Below are positions 38,081 to 48,748 of a DNA stretch of 64,000 nucleotides, in pieces. The first letter of the stretch is position 1, and the number at the start of each line of letters is the position of its first letter. Made by a program: the position numbers and the translations under genes. Origin of the DNA: Pseudisothecium myosuroides (taxonomy: Eukaryota > Streptophyta > Bryopsida > Hypnales > Lembophyllaceae); assembly GCA_951799445.1 (NCBI GenBank), contig OX637288.1, forward strand, positions 33,521,288 to 33,585,287. The letters are read 5' to 3'. The notes beneath the pieces are model-generated. The model was not told where the DNA came from, made no database searches, and worked only from the letters and a program-made list of their open reading frames with translations.

Positions 38081-39229
38081 TCGAGAGATCCCCCGATGAC
38101 CACCAGTTGTTGCAAACATGGCCCCCATCCCATATTAATCCCTCAGTGAGCGCTGATCTTCACATAATTCTATCGGGAGATCCCCTGACGGGGGTGTAGA
38201 ATATGAGTCGGCTTCACTGACAATCTTGGTGTTGAAGTGGGGTACAACTTGATTCCTGTGCTAAAATGCAAGTGATATTGGAGTTCATCAGACAAGAATG
38301 ATTCACAGTAAGGCACGAGGGGGGCGATTCTTTCAAAGATATATGGTATCCCGAGAGTTCAAAGGAAGTACACACAAGTGGATTTGAAATTCAAACATCA
38401 GTTGACAATTACCAAATGAGCAATTGCTCTTGGGAATAAGGAGTCCGGTTCTAGGATTCACCGGGAGATCTCCCGACGGACTGCTAACATAGTGGAGCTA
38501 AGGTAGTCAGGATATGACGAAGTGACAGGGGCATATCACAGTAACTTACTCACAGTGACATTTGAAGAACTGTAGACCACTGAGTCACAGGTGCTCAGAC
38601 GTTCAACATACATCTGAAGATGTATAACGGCTAAGTAAACATAATATTCCATCCGAAATAATGACAGTAGTTTCAGTTTGTGAAAGAACATCAAGGTTCT
38701 TTCACTGCAAAAAATAGTAAAATTCGTACTTAGTTGAATGTCCGCTATATAATTGTGAAGATGCAAAACCTAGAAGACTAGAATTCCAACAGTGTAACTG
38801 TGAGAGAAAAGAAATGCATTATTCAGACTCATTTGAGTGCATGTGTGACCCGAGCAATGTATTCTGTTCCGGACACAAACATAAACCACTTCCATTTCAG
38901 GAGACGAGAGGAAGAAAGAGATCCCGCGCTTCTGCTATCAAGTCGTTGCCCCCGTGCCGCACGCAAAGAATAGAAATCATAAACATATTAATATATTCAT
39001 ACAGATTTATTTTACATATACAAGTCACAAAAAGCAGCTCTGAAAAACTAATCAAAGAACAGTCCTACTGACTCAACGGACTGTACTTCGAAACCCCCAC
39101 TTGTGGTTGCGCTTACTGGATGTAGAATGCGTCGTGCGATATCACGATGGCAGTCGCGCCCCGCAGAATGCATCGTGACATCTCACGATTGCCGCAACGA
39201 CCGACACAGTGCGTCGGGAGTTCCCACGA
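38081..39229. repeat. Left subterminal cluster of the 16-bp palindrome
   Basis: Copies at 38081-38096 (TCGAGAGATCCCCCGA), 38173-38188 (TCGGGAGATCCCCTGA), about 38460-38475 (CCGGGAGATCTCCCGA), 39132-39147 (TCGTGCGATATCACGA), 39173-39188 and 39214-39229. Fainter traces lie at 37835-37875. This end is the more degenerate one, with GAGATCTC-type centres. No gene was recognised between 37803 and 39260. Confidence 0.8.
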
Positions 39230-41284
39230 TGGCAGTAGCGACCCCGGACTAGGCACTCAATCATGGGTCCACCACGTTTGCCCGATTCAAATTCACTAAG
39301 GCAGCCTCCCTACTCTTCTGAGGAATCGTCCGTGATTTTTGATCCACTCTCCTGGACCAATTCGCATACACTGCAGCACCCGCGTCCACCCAGGTGGGGG
39401 GACTTTTTTCAACGACCCATTTACCGTACCAGCAATTCCGATAAAGCAATTCCAGCCTCGTTTCGGAGTTATCGGGTCGCCAGTACTAAAGCAAGAACTT
39501 CCCGTTATTCACATCTCCTTCCACTCTGCATACAGTAGACAATGCTCTTCCCTGCCAAACAGCACATGATTCCGGGACTTCCGGTCTGACAAGTACCCAA
39601 CAGCCTGGTCGTATGTCTAGCCATGGATTAAAGCTTTCCCTTGGCGCTTCATTTGGAGGGCCGCAGTAAGGCTCCGGCTCCTCTTCTTCCTCCGGAATCA
39701 CGTCCATGGGATTCACCGTCGATCCTGGGCGAGGGACTCCATTACGCGCCACCCTCCAATCGTGTTGTGGCCAGAAGCCTTCCACCAACTCCGGAGGACA
39801 CTCGGGTAATGGTTCCTTCAGCTCATCGAGAACACACTTCCAGTAATCCACGTATGGACCGAACGCAGTTGCAAATCCTTCGCATCTAGAAATACCGTAT
39901 TGCCAGTACTGAATGTATTTCTCGAGTCCTACCAGCATGAAACCCTTGTTCAAGGTAGCTTTCCGCGCCGCTTCCCTTGCCTTCTCTTGATTTCCATGCG
40001 GTATCGGAACCTCGCTGCCCCACATGGGCTTAAACGGAATAGGCTTAGGACAGCCGTGAGGGAGCATGGGCCGACCATTGCTGTCTGTCTTCCAAATGCG
40101 TTCAGAAGGTTTCTTCGACGGCAACCAGTTCGAATCAACTGCTGACCTTTTGAAGTTCATGACGGGGACCCCATCAGTGTCCACGTAGAACTTGAACAGG
40201 TGCATCTCCCCCAATCCAATTAATTTTTCCCCGCGATCGCATTGGTAACCCTCCACGAACGACTTGAAATCCCCCACCTCCTGTATGAACTCCGGCATAA
40301 ATGACAGTTCTTGGGACTGCATGAAGGCTTTCATGAGGTCAGCAACGACAAAAGTGTTCTTGGTCTTCAGGGCCTTGGAAAGGTGGCTGAAATATGCATC
40401 GATGTCCTCGTGAGTGTGTCCGACTAGTAGAAACCCAACCTGAATTTCCTTGAAGACACCTCGTGCAGTGAGCAAGGATAAGAACGCCATCAGATATTTG
40501 TTCTTGTTATCCTTGGCAGAGTTGTCAAGCTGAAGATATAAATTTTCAGGAAGAGGGGTACTTCCAACCCGAGCTCCAGGTTCGGTGAGGGTTAGGCTGT
40601 CCATACATCTAGACTTTCCTCTAAGCAGTGCCTCGAACAATGAGTTAGCCGGCGGATATGGAAAGAGGTCGCCTGCCTCTCGAATAGGTGGACCCTCTAG
40701 CCGGCGCAACAACCTCGCCAAAGACGAAATGGTGAAGTTGGAGTCCGCCGGCCAGCAAGATGGAGCATAATGGGCGTAAGCACCGTCACCATGGCCATGA
40801 GCTACCATTCCAGTAACGCTCATCGGAAGCTGCCCCAGACCGGCCGTGGCCTTCGTTGTCACCCGGAGTCTGGGTAGAGCCGTCTTGGATGTATCCATCT
40901 TGTCGTGAATTATACATAAAATTCTTCGAGGATCTCGTTTGGATTCCTCACGCCAAGACGCATACAAACGACGGCAAGAAGCTTGGTGATTCAGATGATG
41001 AGTCCGCTGCTTCACGAACTCCACGTACTCGGGGCTTCCTTTCGGAGACTTCAGAATAAACTGCTGTAGGTCGTTGCACGTAGTACATTTTGCAAACGAA
41101 CTTCCGACAGGCTTAATGGAGACGTTGTTGAAGTTCTCCCGCTTGAGTCTACTAATAGTCGACTGGCTCACGGGCGGCAGACCGTAGTCGGCATTCAACT
41201 GCACATCCAGAATCGGTACGCTTAAGCATCGATACGAGCGAAGGGGAAGGAATGCAAATGACAAGCAATGCACCAGAACAGTGA

Positions 41285-41328
41285 TCATGATATCTCACGA
41301 TCATTGATCTCGTCGGGAGATCTCACGA
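41285..41328. repeat. Two palindromes inside the transposase intron
   Basis: 41285-41300 (TCATGATATCTCACGA) and 41313-41328 (TCGGGAGATCTCACGA) lie within the 165-bp intron 41199-41363. They occupy a large part of its upstream half. Confidence 0.82.
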
Positions 41329-42262
41329 TCAATAAAGCAGTGACAGGAGATAAGGGGCACTACCTTGTTGGCGTCTGCTCGGACTCGTTTCCAATTTCTT
41401 CCGGGAGGAAGGAATTTTAGAGTGTCCGTTCTTCCGTTCCCGATGCCGCGCATTTGGTGGGGCATTTGATCCGCATTCTCGTCAATAATGGCTTTCATAG
41501 TCCCAGCGACCTGAACAGTCCGAGCCCGCGGGCGCTTAACCCCTGTGTTTCCGTGCGTCCCTGATACGACGCCGTCGTTGTACATCTCGATGTAACTGTG
41601 GTAAGTGGACTTCGGGATGCCGTGAATTATGTGCCACGCCTTGCCACAAACATCAACTCCCTCTAGCGTGACGTATTTCCGCTTCCGCTCCCCGTACCTT
41701 TCGTGTAGTTGTCCTCCCACTCCAATCCCATATTCACGGCGCTCGTCAAACGACTTCAAGTAGTACTTCTGCCTTACTAACAGCGTGAACTCCTGGTTAT
41801 AATGCTGACAACACAGACGTCTGCAGCACTTCTCCGAGCTGACTTTCCGAATCTCCTCGTCTGCCGTTTTGCGGGAGTACTGCGATTCCTTCAGTTCCAG
41901 ATTGGGTTTGCGAACTATAAACCGATATGGTGCTTTCATTCTACCTCCGAGGTAAGCGAGAGGGTCGTCCATATCGGGAATGGCGGCAAAATGATCCACT
42001 GTCTCCTTCAACGAACGACCGTTGGGAAACCAGCACTCCGAAATTGGCCACCTGTCGTGAGACATTATGGCTTCGGTGTCACCCACAAAAACATCGAGGA
42101 CTGTCACACCTAGGAAACCTTCACCAAGTGTCTCCTCTTGGAAATGATCCTCCGGACTCCAGCAAATGATACGACCCGAGGAAACGAGGAGTCCGTCGGC
42201 GTCCTTCCGATGCACATCAAGTCCAAACCAGGCTCCTTGACGAATATACGGACATGGATCCA

Positions 42263-42278
42263 TCGGGGGATCCCCCGA
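42263..42278. repeat. Palindrome inside transposase exon 1
   Basis: TCGGGGGATCCCCCGA, a perfect palindrome in which both arms carry the symmetric change relative to the commonest form. On the minus strand it reads SGDPP within VRASGDPPMDPCPY, in frame with the transposase. Confidence 0.85.
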
Positions 42279-42805
42279 CGCTCTAACAACGTCGGCGGCT
42301 CTCCACAACACTACATTCTCTTGAACATCCTCTAATGTGTTCATACCCCTCTGACAAGGAAAGCATTTCAAATCCTGGAATTCTAATTTGACAGAATGAG
42401 GTCGCACCAGAATGTAAATCCAAGGCTCAACAGGTATGGGCACACCCAGCCACTAGCCCTGGGGACGAACCTCTTTAACGATTCCTGATCCAACTTCACC
42501 GAATCCAGGCACAAACAGCTTAACCCAATCACCATTCACAAACGCTTCACATCCACCGGTGGAATCCTATGATTCACCCTCTACATGCGTTCCGTCCACA
42601 TACGGAACTATCGCGTCAGCAGCAGACTCACAGAATGAATCCATTGTCAGAGTGAGCTCTATCGAATCCCGTGGACGAGATTAAAACGATCCGTAAAACC
42701 TGTACATCATACATTCAAGGAGTTAGGCATGTCTACAGAAGAGCGCTGCATTCATGGCATTGTAACCTCACGACATGAAGGACAGAAGCATCAACGTCTG
42801 TACAG

Positions 42806-43484
42806 TCGTGGGAACTCACGATCACACGGCAACGCAACATGAACAAGTGAATCTAGTTACTGTCAACAAGAAGTTCGAAAGCCCAGACGCGATAGTGCGA
42901 TCTCAAGAAGGCCGTCCCAGAACCACTGGGAAGAAGCCAAGGCATCCAGGAAAACGTCGCAGAAGTTTAGAAGACATTAACCAAAGAACGTTCAGTACAT
43001 CGTGGGATCCCACGACACTGTTGGTGCTTAATCACTTAAACCAGAGATCGCGGTATTCCAAGATCCTCCTAAGGGATCACATAGACCGCTACAGAAATAT
43101 AAATGAAGTACTGGGTCAAACTGAATCACTCTGATGAGTCCCCGACATATTATCAATCAATCGTGGGATCCCACGAGTTCGATATCCTGTAAAATCCGGA
43201 AGAGTGTTTGTGAACCCCCCCAAGTAGGAGAACCTGGTGCCAACCGAAAATGTGATCGTGAGATCCCACGATGCTTATACAAGATCGACGAGGAGTATGA
43301 CGGTCATCGAAAAGTAAGGCACCTAGACGTACACCAGGAAGGCCACAGCCAAGGTTCAATCGATCGTGGGATCCCACGACGAAATGATAGAACATCCCTC
43401 GACTACCAGACCGCGATATCTCTATACTCGAAGACTGAGAGGTCTCGCCCACGCTCAATAAGCGGAGATCGTGGGATCCCACGA
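42806..43484. repeat. Palindrome cluster upstream of the transposase gene
   Basis: Copies at 42806-42821 (TCGTGGGAACTCACGA), 43000-43015, 43161-43176, 43256-43271 (TCGTGAGATCCCACGA), 43364-43379 and 43469-43484. Those at 43000, 43161, 43364 and 43469 are the perfect form TCGTGGGATCCCACGA. Spacings are about 95-195 bp. The DNA between copies is unrelated. Frames running across this cluster are artefacts, since the palindrome has no stop codon in any frame. Confidence 0.92.
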
Positions 43485-43499
43485 TGCTTACGTATGTTG

Positions 43500-44815
43500 G
43501 ATATATACACGTATTCTACTGTCGTAGACTAACGTATCTACAGATGATCGTGAAATTAGGTTTCCTGTCACCGGTTTCATGACATTCGACACTCTATAAC
43601 TATTCTCAGTTACTGTACAAAAATTCTCTACTTTTAAAGTGGATTTTGTTGTAATTCAGACTCCTGAACCTCCATGGGTACAATAAGAAACGTTCTTAGA
43701 AGTAGTTGAATTTGATGGCTGGGTTTTCCTCATGTAAGTTCGCCTAATTCCTAGCGCAACCTAATTTCACTACTTTGTGAAGACGTTCTGACCGGTTGTC
43801 ATCCACGTACAAGGTTCTCATATCAACTTGCCCTCAAGGCAGTGCCGTCCCGCGATTCAAAAGGAACCTCGGTGTCACCACAGCATGGTGATCCCTTAAG
43901 CACGTGAGTTTTTCGCAAAATGAGTACAATGCGCGAAGAAAATTATCGCAGACTCCGTTTCACTTTCAATCTACGACATCCTCAGTTTGTGACAGAGTGC
44001 AGTGGCGTCAATTCGACTACAAAATCCTCAACATTGGGAATCGCATAACACTTGCAAGGGATGCATTCTTACCTTGCAGCAACTGGCTCGGTCAGAACTT
44101 CGTGCGCCTCCACGCCCACTCTGTCGCCAACGCCGGCAGACACCCACTCGCCACTCCACAGCCTACTCCGCGTGTTCACGTGTGCAGACAAAAAGAGCAA
44201 GCTCCAGGTTCTTTTCGGGTTATGAACCAGGTGGCTGGTTCGAATTCTTCAGCTCTGAATTCCCGCCGCGAATTTTGAAATCACCAAGCGATCCTTGATT
44301 TCGAATGTTGGATGCGTTCTTGAATGTCGTGCCACAATCAACAACGGCCTGGGGGTACGTGCGGTCCTTCACTTCGGAAGTTGATTGCATTCTCGAATTC
44401 CGCGCATCTCTGACTACAAGGAGGGAGGGCGTGAGGCTCTTGACTTTCTGACTGGAACTTCGCAAATCCAGGCTTCACTGAAATTCCGATTCTTCACTGA
44501 CATTTTGAAATTCGCCGCATTCAAGGATGGTATCGTTGCACCGTTTTCTAGGAGTCAATGATGCTTTGACCAAAGCGGATCAAACTCTGAAGACTTTCAC
44601 TTGACAGAATGTCACACGCTTCCCCGATCAATACTCGGAATTCTTCCCCTACACGACCTGATTATACGTATCCTACAGAAACGAACTGTACCAAATCTCG
44701 TGAACCCAAAAGCTTGAGCACCTGAAACATGTGGAACACCTCACTTACAAAAAGAATCAACAAAAAGTTTGAACTCCCGAATGTTCATATTTGTTATTTT
44801 CTATTCCAATGAATG
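43500..44815. other. Element spacer without recognised gene
   Basis: Mixed-composition DNA inside the 21-kb element, with GC-richer frames at 43.9-44.45 kb that match nothing recognisable. No palindromes were seen after 43484 until about 50006. Confidence 0.4.
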
Positions 44816-44819
44816 CAAT

Positions 44820-45042
44820 CTTAGGGTCTAGGGTCCACAGTCATAGGGTCTACAGTCCACGGTCATAGGGTTTAGGGTACATGTTGTAGTGTATTGTTCA
44901 CGGTTTCAAGGTCATGGTTCTTGGTTTCAGGGTTCAGGGTTTCAGGGTTTAATAGGGTTTAGGGTATACAATGGCAGCGCTTTACATTAACGTTTTCAGG
45001 GTCTGCAGTTCATGGTTTACGGCTTTTAGGGTTTAGGGTATT
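44820..45042. repeat. Degenerate interstitial telomere-like repeats
   Basis: Scattered and mutated TTTAGGG units, including GTTTAGGGT, GGGTTCAGGGTTTCAGGG and ATAGGGTTTAGGGTA. TTTAGGG is the usual plant telomere unit. The tract lies within the large element, so it is not a chromosome end. Confidence 0.6.
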
Positions 45043-45297
45043 ATGAAAAATGAAAATGACGCTGATTATTTGTTTCCAATTTTTTCCTCAATTAAGTTTA
45101 CGTCATCTCAGACTGGGAACATATAAACTTAAAATTCAATCTAACTCAATATTGCTAATTAAAAATGTCAGTTAACAGATTGATTTCATATATAATTCTT
45201 GTTATGTAGTACAACATCCTATGGTTTAATATGGGACTTTACGGATTAAACAATGATTGACACAATTTTTATTTCATCTACGAATTTTTAAATAAAG

Positions 45298-45458
45298 CAC
45301 CAGGGGCTTTTTTGCGTTTCCCTCTCTCATTTTTTCCTGCGTAAACGGCAATCCATGGCTTCTCGTTGTGTCACAATCCGTTGACACAATGAAAAGTCAT
45401 AAGATTGTTGTTTACATAGGGGAAAGTGAGAGAGGGAAACGCAAAAAAGCCCCTTGTG
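45298..45458. mobile_element. Nested MITE with ~39-bp inverted repeats, 161 bp
   Basis: The left end CACCAGGGGCTTTTTTGCG continues with TTTCCCTCTCTCA. The right end carries GAGAGAGGGAAACGC followed by AAAAAAGCCCCTTGTG, the inverse of the left end apart from a few bases. Both ends are flanked by AAG, a possible 3-bp duplication. CAC...GTG ends with a 3-bp duplication would suit a CACTA-like origin, but the superfamily is uncertain. It lies in the spacer of the 21-kb element. Confidence 0.75.
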
Positions 45459-45769
45459 AAGGACTTTGGATGTGCAATCATGATGGAACAAAGAACAAAC
45501 TAAACCATTTATTTATTCTGTATTTTAAATCTCAGTCTGAATGATTTAATGAGTTAAATGCTTTCAAATTTGTTAATGCACTTTGACGGGTGATGAATGC
45601 TTAAACCTGGAATCATGTCATTCATGAGAATATTGTAGGTCATGCAATCTTCCTCTGGATTTTTGAAATGATCGAACGTGGTATACATCTACATCATTAT
45701 TTGACAACGATGTACGTAATATTGTTATTTGTTATTGTTATTTGAACAATCTCCACCGATGTGAAACAA

Positions 45770-46945
45770 AAAATCGGGAATGAAATGCATGATGGCTTGA
45801 AACGGCTTAAATCATATTTAAAAAGTCATGAAATTTCATACATGCATGCATAAAATTTGATTTAGAAAAATGTAATTGCTCCAACCTTAAATTCCACCAC
45901 TATTTTCTAGTCTTGCCCGTTGAAAAATTCTAATTCACATGAAAATAAAAAAATTGGGAATGAAACGGGCCCTGCCATTGAACTATGGCTTCATTTTAAA
46001 AATGTCATGGAATTTCACACGTGCATGCATAAAATTCTACTATGAAAGTTGGAATTGCTCTCAGGATTTAGATTCCACCACTATATTCACTTCTTGCCCC
46101 TTGCAAAATTCTAATTCACGTGAAGAAAAAAAAATTGGGAATGAAACAGTTAGGCCCTGCCATGGAATGGCTTCATTTTAAAAACGTCATGGATGGTTCA
46201 TACATGCATGCATAAAATTCTATCGTGGAAGTTGGAATTGCTCTCAGGATTTAGATTCCACCACTATTTTTACTTCTTGCCCGTTGAAAAATCCATCTTA
46301 ACGTGAATTAAAATAAATGGGGAATAAAAATATTGGGCCCTGCCATGAAATGGCTTCATTTTAAAAATGTCATGGATGGTTCATACATGCATGCATAAAA
46401 TTCTATCGTGGAAGTTGGAATTGCTCTTAGGATTTAGATTCCACCACTATAATTATTCGCTTCTTGCCCATTGCAAAATTCTAATTCACGTGAAGTAAAA
46501 AAAATTGGGAATGCAACGGGCCCTCCCATGGAATGGCTTCATTTTTAAATTGTCATGGATGGTTCATACATGCATGCATAAAATTCTATCGTGGAAGTTG
46601 GAATTGCTCTCAGGATTTAGATTCCACCACTATTTTTACTTCTTGCCCGTTGAAAAATCCATCTTAACGTGAATTAAAATAAATGGGGAATAAAAATATT
46701 GGGCCCTGCCATGAAATGGCTTCATTTTGAAAATGTCATGGATGGTTCATACATGCATGCATAAAATTCTATTGTTGGAGTTGGAATTCCTCTTAGGATT
46801 TAGATTCCACCACTATAATTATTTACTTCTTGCCCATTGCAAAATTCTAATTCACGTAAAGTAAAAAAAATTGGGAATGCAACGGGCCCTCCCATGGAAT
46901 GGTTTCGTTTTAAAAATGTCTGGCAATTTCATGCATAAGACAGTG
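45770..46945. repeat. Satellite-like tandem array, ~181-bp monomer, dimeric higher order
   Basis: Seven monomers marked by GGGAAT(G/A)(A/C)AA, then GGGCCCT(G/C)CC, CATACATGCATGCATAAAAT and GGATTTAGATTCCACCACTA. They start near 45775, 45955, 46136, 46318, 46506, 46685 and 46873. Monomers 4 and 6 share GGGGAATAAAAATATTGGGC and monomers 5 and 7 share TTGGGAATGCAACGGGCCCT. Each pair is 367 bp apart, which is a two-monomer higher-order unit. It is non-coding. Confidence 0.88.
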
Positions 46946-48418
46946 CATGTCGATATGGAAAAAAAAGTACAAGTTCAAAATACTCCGCTCATGAAGTGAA
47001 GAGGCATGAGTGGGAGAAGTCCAATCATGCTACATTTTTCCGAACTTACCACGTAACCTAAAAAGGTCCTCCTCCGCCTGCGGTTCATTCAAAGAACTCT
47101 CATTCCATAAATCATACATAAAACAGTACATGTCCGTATCAAAAAAAGAATGTATAAGTTCTTAATCTTCTGCTCATGAAGTCATGAGCAAGAAAAGTCC
47201 ATGGATTGGTACGTTTTCCAAAATTGCGATACATATTACATGTCGATTTAAAAACAAAAAATTGAAGTTGTAACTTAATATTAATTTTTTTTTCATAAAT
47301 TGAAGATCATTTTTGAACGTCCTTTGTTTGACATTTTTTTTTAATTTCCATTTTTTGCAAGTAATTCCAAGATCATGGGCGGCTGGGCTTGGTCACGTAC
47401 TTTGGAGAACTGTCTCCAGATATGCTCCAAAACACGAGTAAATTAAATAGATTAACACCTAGTATGCCCCTAAAACCGCGAGCAATCACGCTCTTGTCCA
47501 CATCTATTCAATGATCATTGGAAGACAATTTATATAGAAGACAATAAGATAATTTAGATATTATTTCTTCATTACACATTTGCCAATCATGTTGATTGTG
47601 TACATGAAAATGATTGCAAAGGAGATGAATGAGAAAGAATTATATAGGAAAATCATCAACAATGTTCCCTGTACTTATGTAATCGTTACAGTCATTTCTA
47701 TTTAATTAAATAATTTGGACTAATCATTTTCTAGAGAAATGACACAAGTGCAAACTAGAAATCAAAGTTCATTATGTTAAAGGCATATTTAGCGGCTTGT
47801 AAAAAAATAATAATCATCGAAACCAAAGATTAAACCTAGAAATCAATGTAGCAATCTATGAAATTAAACCGCTCATGATTCGTAACTAATGTTTGCATGG
47901 GCAGAGTATTTAAAATAGTAAATCTACATTTTTTTTTGTTAAAATTAACTCGTACAACATCATGCATGATTTATGGAATGAAGGGTCTTTGAACCGCAAG
48001 ACCGAGGTTTTTTTTTAGATTACGTGGTAAGTTTGGAAAAACGTAGCACGGACTTTTTCCGCTCAATCATGAATCTTCACTTCATGAGCGGAGTATTTAC
48101 AACTTGTACATTTTTTTCCCATACCGACATTTAAAATAGTATAACTAGGTTGCCTTATTTCAACAAAGTTACTTTACAAGCCATCAAAGTAAATAAACGT
48201 TTCTACAATTATTTTTATTTGTAGACATGGAGTTTCGAGAGTTCCAATAGCAACAATACTTAAATAACAAATAGTGCATTCTTATAGAGAAACAAAAAAA
48301 ATGTATGTGGTAATTATCGAATGTCACGAAATTAGTGAGGTGCAAGTGTGCGACCTAATTTCAGCATTTTGTGTAATGAGTGATTATTTAGCTTAAGACT
48401 TCTATTCAAGCCCTCCTC
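46946..48418. other. AT-rich spacer of the large element with a diverged inverted pair
   Basis: AAAAGTACAAG...CTCATGAAGTGAAGAGGCATGAG (about 46965-47010) recurs inverted as CTCAATCATGAATCTTCACTTC and following (about 48060-48110). A CACGTAACCTAAAAAGGTCC phrase near 47050 recurs inverted near 48010. This looks like a further decayed fold-back repeat of about 1.1 kb. No gene was recognised. Confidence 0.45.
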
Positions 48419-48748
48419 ATGATGTCAGTAATCATGAGGACGGTGGGCAGTCATGACCTCCGCCGTCTTGCACCTGACAGCGCCACGTCAGCATTTTTCC
48501 CCGACGGTTTCCTCTCCTCCTGGTTTCCTTTCCTCTTCACGATGTCTGCTTGCAGTGCTTTTCTCCCGACGTCGTGTGCTTCTCCGTTCTCCGTTTTGCT
48601 CAGTCGTGCACTTCTCCGCCTTCCTTGTGCATTCATTCTCAGTTCCTGCAGTCCGTGAGTTTGGGTCAATTTCTAAAGGTTTGCATTTGGAGTGAGTTTG
48701 GTTGTTTGGAGGTTCTCTGTTTGGTTCAACATTTGTGCGCGGAGCTGA

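Larger units (their letters stand above)
39261..42644 (-). pseudogene. DUF7869-type DDE-like transposase of the 21-kb element
   Basis: Two exons on the minus strand. Exon 1 runs from ATG at 42644 to 41364 (AAG before GTAGTG). Exon 2 runs from 41198 (after GTGCAG) to TGA at 39261, all in one phase. Exon 1 has KRKYVTLEGVDVCGKAWHII and GIPKSTYHSYIEMYNDGVV, a helix-turn-helix-like block. Exon 2 has FAKCTTCNDL, then IIHDKMDTSKTALP, LQLDNSAKDNKNKYLMAFL and VGHTHEDIDAYFS. These are the landmarks of the uncharacterised DUF7869 family. Likely catalytic acids are Asp at about 40904, 40526 and 40404-40400. The C-terminus (CWVLVRPE, then FLL, TAG and YWRPD) resembles a family tail. The frame contains three TAG codons (42569-42567, 42455-42453, 39488-39486) and no TAA or TGA, so as read it is interrupted. 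The total is about 1,070 codons. Calling it a transposase is inference from the acidic motifs and the element context. Confidence 0.8.

Noticed and set aside
39263..41059. Plus-strand open frames opposite the transposase exon
   Set aside because: They are shadows of the minus-strand gene, which shows the conserved DUF7869 landmarks.
39261..42644. Assignment of the transposase to the KDZ (Kyakuja-Dileera-Zisupton) group
   Set aside because: Those elements make 8-bp duplications, whereas the duplication here is 4 bp, and the DN and GHTH..D motifs fit the Sola-like or DUF7869 pattern better.
43000..43484. Regularly spaced palindromic repeats resembling a CRISPR array
   Set aside because: The genome is nuclear and intron-bearing, repeat spacing varies from about 45 to over 150 bp, repeats also lie in introns and exons, and no Cas genes are present.
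42775..43532. Frames of 119 and 132 residues containing SWDPT, RGIPR and VGSHD
   Set aside because: They arise because the palindrome lacks stops in all frames. There is no conservation between copies, and they lie in the spacer upstream of the transposase.
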